DNA of 64,000 nucleotides from Ananas comosus (lineage: Eukaryota > Streptophyta > Magnoliopsida > Poales > Bromeliaceae): positions 16,194,301-16,258,300 of the forward strand of contig NC_033623.1 of assembly GCF_001540865.1 (NCBI RefSeq), given 5' to 3'. The position numbers were made by a program, and so were the translations under genes. The notes under the pieces are model-generated. The model worked only from the letters and a program-made list of their open reading frames with translations. It searched no databases and had not been told where the DNA came from. Shown one piece after another: positions 56,101 through 64,000 of this stretch. Position 1 is the first letter of the stretch. Each line of letters opens with the position of its first letter.

Positions 56101-58199
56101 TGTTCGTACTGTCGTTGCTACGCTTGGGGGGCAGCATGGAGCTGCAAGTAGACCTGACAGGTGGCGACATCTTCATGCTGGCTTCACTGTATGGTTGTCC
56201 AGATCTGAAGCTATAGGCAAGGCGATTTTCTTCACCTTTCCATTCTGCAGTATTCAAAGACAAATAGTTGCTACCGTGTCTCTTAGGATTGATCATGTCA
56301 GTTTGGAAAATGATTTGGCACGATATACTTCAGCAGCTTAATATCGATTTGAGGGCCAGAATGTACGCTCAATAAGGGCGGAATGGAGAAAGAAAACAAT
56401 TCCTAAACAATATGTAACGAATGGGATCTCCTTGTTGGATGTATATGGTGGAGGACGTGGCTCGAGGAAATAAAAGAATATTCACTAACCAATCCACATC
56501 GCTAGAGTACATGGAAAAAATTTACATCAGATTGTAGGATCCTCACTTAAAAATTAGATTGTGCGCAAGCGCGTGCGTGTGTGTGTCTAGTTGCCTCGTA
56601 TGCTTTGTTCATTACTTATGAACGAAGATGGTGAGGCTTTGGCTCTGCCGATGTTTCTCAAAAGTTTTTACAGTGTTCATGAACTTTAGATAGTCTTCTG
56701 TTCAAGTTGGAAACTTCCTAATGATCATTATCTGCTACTTTTGGTGTATTATCATGTTCATTGTCTGTTGTCAAATTTGTGGACAAAATTTTGTATTGAG
56801 AATTGAGTTATTGTGTTGTGCCAAAATGAAGATTGAAGACGGTGCTTCCCTTTGCGGTTTTCCATGTAAATCATGTTTTCGCATTTTGATTTCCGCATCC
56901 ATCTTGTGTATCACAGTGTAAAACATGTGGCACATGACAGCAAAATGCATGAAAGCACTACAAAAAATATATGCAAGTTGCAATGCACCTCTTCAATTCC
57001 ATCTAAAGAGTAGTTGTCTAGATGCACGAACCTTCATTTTTTCCTTTTGCCTGTTGTTACTTAAACAAAATTATCGTGTCTTGTTTGTAATTGTTGCAGT
57101 GAAAAATAAACTGAGAAATACAAAGTTGTGTGTGTGTTTGTTGACATTTAGTTCTTACATGAGATATAATATTCTTCAGATGCAGTTGTATATTATATTT
57201 GCAGTAAGAGAATGTTCTTTTGCTGTGTTTTCTTATTCTTGAGATCCTAGTTTGATTGTACAGATGAAGCATCTGCAAAGGAAGAGGCTCAAAGGCATAT
57301 AGAAGATGGAAGTTTAGCTTATACAAAGGCAGACATAGTCGTGAAGCTCGGGGGATGGGATATAGGCTATGCTCGAGATGTGGCTCAGGGGTGTCTAAGT
57401 GCTTTGAAACAACTAACCCTATCAGATAAGCAGCTTGCAGGTACCCTATGTTTTTGCCTCCCCCAGAATGCTCAAAGAAGCTGCCCTTTTTCTTCTAATT
57501 AAGCTTTAAATTAGTAGTTTTTTCTGTTTTCATCATAGAATCCATCCTTCTCCGTGCACATTTACCTCGTTCTATTTCCAAATGGACAATGGCCACAAAA
57601 AGGTGCCCTGAAATGAGTTATTATTTGCCAGACTGGATTACCACATCAGTCATTGCTACTTTTAATTCTTACCATTTTTAAAGAAAATAATTCTTTTGTC
57701 CGGAAAGGCTGAAACTCTCTGGCCAATCAGAATTCAGAATAGGGGTGTACGAAGTCCTTGGATGATGTGGTGGACCAGGTCAGCTGTAATAGTTTGTCAT
57801 CTAAATGACTAAATCCATAGGTCTCACCTTATCTTGTTACTGGGTTGATCACTTTCTGGCGTTAAACCCTTTTTCCTTACTCTCCTTTTTTTGGTTGAAT
57901 TATCTGTGAAATGTATCCAAGTTTTTTGGCCAAAACCTGCAAATTCATTCTAGTACAAGTCTGTGTTCAGTTTCTATACTTCTCTAGCTGTTCTGATATT
58001 GATTTGACATCTCCATGGACACAGTTCTATTAGAAATGCTAAATGCTCTCTCAGTTCAATTTATTGGTAGCAGATATCAATTTCTAACTGTTATTATTGG
58101 TGTTGCTTGTTAGGAAAGAAGAGTCTTTACATTAGGTTAGGGTGCCGAGGAGATTGGCCTAACATCAAGCCTCCTGGTTGGGACCCGTCAAGCGGGTAG
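53197..58199 (+). CDS. SKL2: Shikimate kinase-like 2 (probably catalytically inactive, plastid)
   Basis: Eight exons, 53197-53430, 54088-54278, 54391-54585, 55590-55651, 55946-56012, 56098-56216, 57264-57440 and 58114-58199, join in phase to give 376 residues, close to the Arabidopsis relative. Residues 1-75, Ser/Arg/Leu-rich with few acidic residues, look like a chloroplast transit peptide. Residues 79-160 form a CS/HSP20-like beta domain (VELRLDIG, then LLIRVKVAG). The shikimate-kinase-like fold follows, but the P-loop (GxxGxGKS/T in true kinases) reads IIGDSTEINEAV (187-198) with no lysine, so ATP binding and kinase activity are not expected. The C terminus reads SLYIRLGCRGDWPNIKPPGW. Intron 6 starts with GC, not GT (56217-56218). 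Introns 4 and 6 are each about 1 kb. The role of SKL2 is not established. Confidence 0.87.
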
Positions 58200-58209
58200 A
58201 TCCCTCTCT

Positions 58210-59840
58210 TCAATCTTAACAAAAAGCATCTGCAATGTTGTAATGACAAGTTCGATTGCAAATTTGTTCATTAGAACCACCAGAGTAAGTACATGATGTT
58301 TCAAAATTAACCATATTTCTTTGGGGTAGTGGCGGTAAATGATTTTTTCCCTTTTCCTTCCGTGGAAAAATTCCCATGAAGTGCAAGCGCTCGAAAACGG
58401 ATGTTACTTGAGAAAAATTTGGAAATGTGTTGGTCCATATCTTTGCCGAATTCATCTGCTAGTGTACGACCACGGTGTATTAACATGGATATATTTGGTT
58501 GGCAAACTTCTATGTTATTTTCATACAGTTTTATGCATTGGTTAGCTTTATGTGACCACCCTGTATAGGGCTAACAAATAAGCATCTTTTCTCTTTGATT
58601 TGAGCCTGATCGAATGACCTAAACCTAACTTCGATTTCCGTATTTGCATACTTACATAGACATCAACTTTGTTACGAAATGCCACAATTGTTGATGGGAT
58701 AGTTTCGTAGGCTTGGTGTGCATAAGTGCTGCAGCAAAATTGTGGATCAAATGAATAGTTTTGATTCGCAACTAACTGAAGAGAACAACTTTGGAATTTT
58801 GCTTGACATGGCCGTCGGAAAAATAGTAGAACAGAGCAACCCAACTTTTGATGCGCCCAACCTGAGCTGTCGTTAAATCATATTGCTGGGCAAATTAATT
58901 TCGCTTATAGAGAAATGTAATCTGGGTTTTTGAATAAAATCAAAAACTATTGGAATACAAAAAAGGATAACGTCCTCAACCCGAGGAACTCTGTTAGTTT
59001 TATGTGGCTTTGATCGCGTAAGCTAGCGAATAACGATCAAAATAGATATTCAAATAGCATCTGTATGACAACGAAATGGAAACACAAATAACGATCAAAA
59101 TAGATATTCAAATAGCATCTGTATGACAACGAAATGGAAACACAATTAGTAAACAGATACCAACTAACAAGAACAAGTGGGAACTGCAAGGCAAGATACC
59201 ATGATCTTGTACTTATCTTCCAGGCTGTGGTTACTACAACAAGAAGGGCCTTTTATACACACACGGCCCTACTCATTTTTGCATATATTCTTGCAAAAAA
59301 TTAAACTTTTAGGCATTTGCCAATTCATATGAAAAACCAATATAGATTTTGGATAACAAAAAAAGTCTCTCACAATGGAGCGTACATAAAATTTGGCATC
59401 AATAGATGATTCTATCAGGGGCATTAAAGTAATTTCATCGGCAAAACCCTCCCTCCCTCTCCTTAAAAAAAAAAAAAAGAAAAAAGAAACAGTTGGTAAC
59501 GTGGGCAAGGCTTTAACATACAATGCATGCAAATAATAGGAAACAACACATTCAACTGGGAATGCAACTCCCATCCAAAATGAAAGATTCCAACAATGGA
59601 ATCATAGGGAGCCATCCAAATGATAGAGGCGTCACCACGCAAACCAAATTAAAAAGAACAATTAATGGCTTTGCCGTTTGTTCACAGCAATTAACCCCAA
59701 AATTAGCACTCTCCTCGATCCCTATTCTATTCCCTTTCCTCATCATCTAATTAAATCAATGCAAACCCCACGGCACGTATATATATATATATACATGCAT
59801 GTCCTTAACTTAACTGACGTCCTTAACTTAACTGGAATCC
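58210..59840. other. SKL2 3' region and intergenic sequence
   Basis: No gene is seen. The interval holds the 58-bp tandem duplication at 59029-59146 and an A-rich tract near 59466. ORFs here are short and unrecognised. Confidence 0.6.
59029..59146. repeat. 58-bp perfect tandem duplication
   Basis: TAACGATCAAAATAGATATT starts at 59031 and again at 59089, with the rest of the 58-bp unit identical, so the duplication is recent or recently homogenised. Confidence 0.93.
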
Positions 59841-59844
59841 TTCC

Positions 59845-59852
59845 TATATAAG
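59845..59852 (+). promoter_or_regulatory. TATA box of the cysteine protease gene
   Basis: TATATAAG lies 77 bp upstream of the start codon. Just upstream, the phrase GTCCTTAACTTAACTG is duplicated (59802-59833), which may mark duplicated promoter elements. Confidence 0.75.
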
Positions 59853-59921
59853 CCATCCTAACGCAAGAGCTAAAACACAGTACATGACCGGAATTAATTA
59901 AAAGCACAATCTAAACTAAAG

Positions 59922-61121
59922 ATGGCTTTCTCGCAATCCGAAGTTGTAGTTTTCTTCCGTCTAGCGTTGCTCGCTTTCCTGCTCGCCGACTCGGCACCTC
60001 GCGCCACGGCGCGCTCGCCGGCCGACATGCTGATGCGCGAGAGGCACGGTCGGTGGATGACGCGGCATGGGCGAACGTACACGGACGCCGCTGAGAAAGA
60101 ACGGCGGTTTGCGACTTTCAAGGCGAATGTCGAGTTTATCGAGATGTTCAATGCGGGAGGCCATAAGTACTGGCTAGGAGCAAACCAGTTCGCCGACCTC
60201 ACGAACGAGGAGTTCAGGGCCATGATCGACGGACTCCGGTCGTCGGATTCTCGCGCGGTGGGATCGAAAAGCAACGGCTTCAGGTACGAACATGTTACTG
60301 CGGTGCCTGCATCTCTGGATTGGAGAACGAAGGGCGCAGTCACCCCAGTAAAAGACCAAGGCAGTTGTGGTGAGTAAAATGATGCACGCACGAATTCCCT
60401 CTTCTAGCTAGATCTATCTATCTATCTATCAAACTATATATAAATATGCGCTAACTAAACTAAACTAAACTAAACTAACCTAACCTAAACTAAACTAACA
60501 ACGTCACACATGCATGCAGGATGTTGCTGGGCATTCTCTGCAGTAGCTGCAGTGGAAGGGATCACCAAGATTAGAACCGGCAAGCTGATCTCATTATCAG
60601 AGCAAGAGCTTGTGGATTGCGATACGGAAGGCGAGGATCAAGGCTGCGACGGCGGCTACATGGACGACGCCTTCGAGTTCATCGTAAAGAACGGCGGCCT
60701 CACGACGGAAGCCAACTACCCCTACCAAGGAACCAACGGCACGTGCGACGCGAAAATGGCGGCGCGTTCGCGTGCGGCTGCCACCATCACAGGATACGAA
60801 GACGTGCCGGTGAACAGTGAGGCGGCGCTTCTGAAGGCAGTAACGCAGCAGCCGGTGTCGGTGGCGGTCGACGGCGGCAGCATCGGCTTCCAGTTGTATG
60901 CCGGCGGGGTGCTGACGGGGGGTTGCGGAACGGAGCTAGATCATGCGGTCTTGGCGATCGGATACGGCACCGACGGTGGCGACGGAACGAAGTATTGGCT
61001 CATAAAGAACTCATGGGGCGAAATGTGGGGGGAGAAAGGATATATGAGGATGGAGAGGGACGTCGAGGCCAAGGAAGGGCTTTGCGGCATCGCAATGATG
61101 GCTTCGTACCCGAATGCTTAA
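59922..61121 (+). CDS. SAG39: Papain-like cysteine protease, SAG39/SAG12 type
   Basis: This secretory/vacuolar C1A protease is typical of senescence and stress. Two exons (59922-60369 and 60520-61121) join in phase to give 349 residues. A signal peptide covers about 1-30. The inhibitory pro-region (I29) carries the ERFNIN-type stretch [18 protein letters not shown]. The mature enzyme begins near VPASLDWR. The catalytic set is complete: oxyanion Gln146, nucleophile Cys152 in GCCWAF, His291 (LDHAV) and Asn313 (KNSWG). The doubled cysteine before Trp is usual in this subfamily, where papain has GSCW. There is one possible N-glycosylation site at Asn222 (NGT), and there is no C-terminal granulin domain. 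The small intron contains CTAT and CTAAA simple repeats. The coding region is far more GC-rich than its flanks. Confidence 0.95.
60440..60500. repeat. (CTAAA/CTAAC)n repeat in the protease intron
   Basis: About ten tandem CTAAA and CTAAC pentamers occupy much of the 150-bp intron. The run is rich in CTAAC/CTAAT-like branch-point words. Confidence 0.8.
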
Positions 61122-61129
61122 GGAGAATA

Positions 61130-62430
61130 AGATTGATTAATTAATGGAGGGGCTAGTTTAATTATTATATATAAACTTAATTTCACATATATTTATAGCT
61201 AGCTAGGTGTGTTTGCTTAATTCCATTCCATGCATGCATGTTTCTCTTTGAAATATTGTGCATTATTATACTTGCTGTTAATGGGTGTGCTAGCTCTTTA
61301 ATTATGTTGGCCTTGGGGGTGCAATGCAAAGTACATCGACATTGGAGATCGAGAAAGGAATTACGTTGCATGCATGCATGCTTATTGAAGTATTTCAGTA
61401 TTGTGTGATTGATACATGAGTTTAAATCTTAATTTTACCACTATTTAATATTATATTAGTGTTGATAATCATCATCTCAATATGCAAATCCGTACACCAA
61501 CCCCACATTATGCAAAGTGCAAAACTTTTTAAATTTACAATTGAGGTAATCATTTGGTGTAATAATTTAAGGCCTCCCAAGTAACATACGACCAAATATC
61601 ACCTTTTTTGTTTTTCTACTTCTTTAAAAAAAATTTTGCCGAGAGTGTTACTAGGAGCACCAAAAAGGGTCCGTTCAGAAACTGTCAATATGCGATCACT
61701 AAAAACTTAACATTTCAATTTTTTTAATAAATTTAAAAAATCATTCTGTAGAGAAAAATTAAAATAAAATAATCTAGATATATGGTTATATTTTTTTAGT
61801 ACCAATAGATAAACAACAAAAGTCAAAGTGCAGTAGCATAGAAAATTTCTAAATTTTGAGCACTCTTTATTTTTTTATTACTTTTTAATTATTAATCAAT
61901 ATAATTAATTGGCTATCAATGATTAGTAGTTCGCTAAATTTACATTTCTTTAATCTCAAAAAGTTATTTGAATTGTTAAAATTTAAGAGAATTATCGTTA
62001 AATCTTATAATTTTATTGTCTTAATCGAGAAATCTCAAATAAAGCAAAAAATAAAACATAAAATTTATTTTAAAATAATTTATATATGGGGTTCCCCTAT
62101 AGAGTGAATGCAATGGATTTCACTGCATGGTAGGTGAGGTGTGTACTGGGTACAACTTTGGGTGCGCCAACCATTTTCCATAAAGGAATCGTACCGTTTT
62201 TTAATTCACCGACCCCTCGGGCCCTCACCAACAAAAATGAAAAACTCATACCTTTTCTGAATATTTTATTTTATATGCCTTAAATAAAATTATTTTATTT
62301 TTTAAATTTTATTTTTTAAAAATTCTCTACTATATATTTATGGTCACCCCAAAGTAAACGAAGTAAAAAAATAATCTCCAACCTAACTGTTTTTTGTTTT
62401 GGGTAGGGTGGTGTGAAAGAGAGGAACCTA
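61130..62430. other. Intergenic sequence before the 6PGDH gene
   Basis: The protease 3' UTR lies in the first few hundred bases. The rest is AT-rich with no gene. A TATATATT near 62331 could be the TATA box for the next gene. Confidence 0.5.
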
Positions 62431-62437
62431 CCAAAAG

Positions 62438-63557
62438 GTTTGATTTTTCGCTAATCTCTTATTAGTAAATTAGATCTACGAGTTCTCGAATTCATTGTTG
62501 CTTATTGATGAAATCTAGTCTTTCTTAGTATTGTGTTTTGCTGAAATTTTGTGTTGGATTAGCTTTTCTCTTCTTCTTTTTTTTGCATCAGAAATGGTAA
62601 AGATATGATTTTTGGCGGTTCTTACGGGTTCTATTTCATGATTTGTGTAATTTTCGTTGCTTTTGGTCGGTTTTTTTTAAGTTCACCTGTGTTTTGTACA
62701 GTTTCACCATGGAATTTAGTCGAAAGATTTAAACTTTTTGGATTCGGAATATTCTGGTTGATCCGTGTATGCTATTGTCAGATCTCAACGATGTGATTAC
62801 CATGTGTTTGTGAAAATTCCCAAGAAAAAGGTTATTTTGCCTTTTGGTTATTATGTAGAACTTTGATGCTGAGTTTTGCTTGCAAGTTCTCGTTTGCGTT
62901 GTGGGGAACGGTCTCTTTGGAGCTTTATACTAACCATAATTCACATTACATCCACTGCTAATCTTATTTCATATTGTTGGTGCTGTGTTGATGGATCTTA
63001 TGCGTTTTTAGTTGTAAATATCTATTTCCTTTCTTAGATTTGTCATGAGGAAGTTAATTATCCTATAGATGGTAAGATGACGGTCTTAATACTGACTGTG
63101 GATTTTGTAAAAGAGCTATTAGATCTCTGATTTACATGGTAGATTTATTTGCTTTTGTCGTGGACTTCTATACTGGATTAGATAATGTATTCTGTCGAAA
63201 AAGATGCCTCACACATCTGCTTAAGAAAAAAAGGTAAGCAATTTACCATCAACAGTAGACACGTTTCTCTGATTGTAAGAATTCCTTGTTATAATGTTCA
63301 ATACGCATATCTGTTGTGATATGCTTAGCTCTTTTTGGTTTCTGAATAATCGTATACTTGTAATCTGAGCTACCAATTCGCATATATAGTTTAGACTGAG
63401 GATTAGCTTCTGATCTACCAAGTGTTGGATAGCTCGTCATGTTCTGGTTCTTCCCCTTCTGTATCATTTCTGAGGTCTGGTAACGCGAGTGTTTTTACTT
63501 CTGGTTGATTTATTCATTCCGTTAATCATGTTCTTGTATGTCAACGTCCATGACTAG
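62438..63557 (+). other. Probable 5'-UTR intron of the 6PGDH gene
   Basis: A leader intron is suggested by a donor-like AAAAG|GTTTGA at 62438, a long T-rich stretch without coding potential, and an acceptor ACTAG at 63553-63557, five bases before the ATG. The acceptor is more convincing than the donor. Confidence 0.5.
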
Positions 63558-63562
63558 GCAAA

Positions 63563-64000
63563 ATGGCTCTCACAAGAATCGGCTTGGCCGGTCTTGCCGT
63601 CATGGGCCAAAACCTAGCATTGAACATTGCTGAGAAGGGCTTTCCCATCTCCGTGTACAACCGCACCACATCCAAGGTTGATGAGACTGTAGAGCGCGCC
63701 AAGCTCGAAGGTAACCTTCCGGTCTATGGCTTCCACGACCCTGCGTCCTTTGTCAACTCAATCCAGAAGCCGCGCGTCATCATCATGCTCGTCAAAGCTG
63801 GTGCACCTGTGGATCAGACCATTGCGACGCTCTCAGCTCACATGGAGAAGGGCGACTGTATAATCGACGGAGGCAACGAGTGGTACGAGAACACAGAGAG
63901 GCGGGAGAAAGCCATGGCCAAGCTTGGTCTTCTGTATCTCGGGATGGGAGTTTCCGGGGGAGAGGAGGGCGCTCGACACGGACCTTCTTTAATGCCCGGT
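63563..64000 (+). CDS. 6PGDH: 6-phosphogluconate dehydrogenase, decarboxylating (5' part, cut by the window edge)
   Basis: This pentose-phosphate-pathway enzyme oxidises 6-phosphogluconate to ribulose 5-phosphate and CO2 with NADP. The first 146 residues run open to the window end, about 30% of the usual 480 or so. The Rossmann NADP-binding motif is GLAGLAVMGQNLA (7-19), followed by VYNRTTSK (31-38), which selects NADP. Further family blocks are VIIMLVKAGAPVDQTI (72-87), IIDGGNEWYENTERR (100-114) and the substrate-binding GMGVSGGEEGARHGPSLMPG at 127-146. The protein begins MALTRIGLAG with no transit peptide, as in the cytosolic rice isoform, so a cytosolic location is likely. No intron interrupts the visible coding part. 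Confidence 0.96.
   Translation, partial: MALTRIGLAGLAVMGQNLALNIAEKGFPISVYNRTTSKVDETVERAKLEGNLPVYGFHDPASFVNSIQKPRVIIMLVKAGAPVDQTIATLSAHMEKGDCIIDGGNEWYENTERREKAMAKLGLLYLGMGVSGGEEGARHGPSLMPG

Noticed and set aside
60617..61144. Arg-rich ORFs overlapping the protease exon 2
   Set aside because: They are out-of-frame shadows of the GC-rich protease sequence.

Overview
This is a window of nuclear DNA from a flowering plant, probably a monocot. All genes have spliced structures with GT-AG introns, and the gaps are AT-rich and full of poly-A/T tracts, microsatellites, MITEs and LINE 3' ends. Several first exons are strikingly GC-rich (XTH, DUF760 gene, oligopeptide-transporter remnant, cysteine protease), which is typical of monocots, and the JMJ706 and 6PGDH proteins look closest to the rice forms known to me. 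The species cannot be fixed from sequence alone.

Layout, left to right. 1-2.4 kb: a frameshifted oligopeptide-transporter remnant followed by a LINE 3' end. 2.6-5.7 kb: a six-copy, 147-bp tandem repeat array that abuts the core promoter of a five-unit polyubiquitin gene with a leader intron. 7.9-9.1 kb (minus): a small two-exon gene I cannot name. 11.5-13.8 kb (minus): a four-exon group III xyloglucan endotransglucosylase/hydrolase. 14-20 kb: gene-free, with a hAT-type MITE. 20.1-23.4 kb (minus): a plastid DUF760 (UV-B-induced At3g17800-like) gene. 23.5-31.7 kb: gene-free, with a Harbinger-type MITE and a 0.5-kb foldback element. 31.7-38.4 kb (plus): a JMJ706-like histone demethylase whose start codon overlaps a minimal AUG-UAA upstream ORF. 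39.3-39.8 kb: a LINE remnant. 44.0-47.7 kb (plus): a KANADI GARP transcription factor. 51-52.7 kb: a second hAT-type MITE and a 5'-truncated LINE with a visible target-site duplication. 53.2-58.2 kb (plus): a shikimate-kinase-like 2 gene with a lost P-loop and a GC-AG intron. 59.9-61.1 kb (plus): a SAG39-type papain-like protease. 63.6 kb to the end: the start of a 6-phosphogluconate dehydrogenase gene.

The genes are not an operon or a recognisable biosynthetic cluster; they look like ordinary euchromatic neighbours. The most unusual signals are regulatory: the nucleosome-length array at the polyubiquitin promoter, the unusually divergent ubiquitin units, the AUGUAAUG start context combined with tandem splice donors in the JMJ706-like gene, and the site II-like motif cluster upstream of SKL2.
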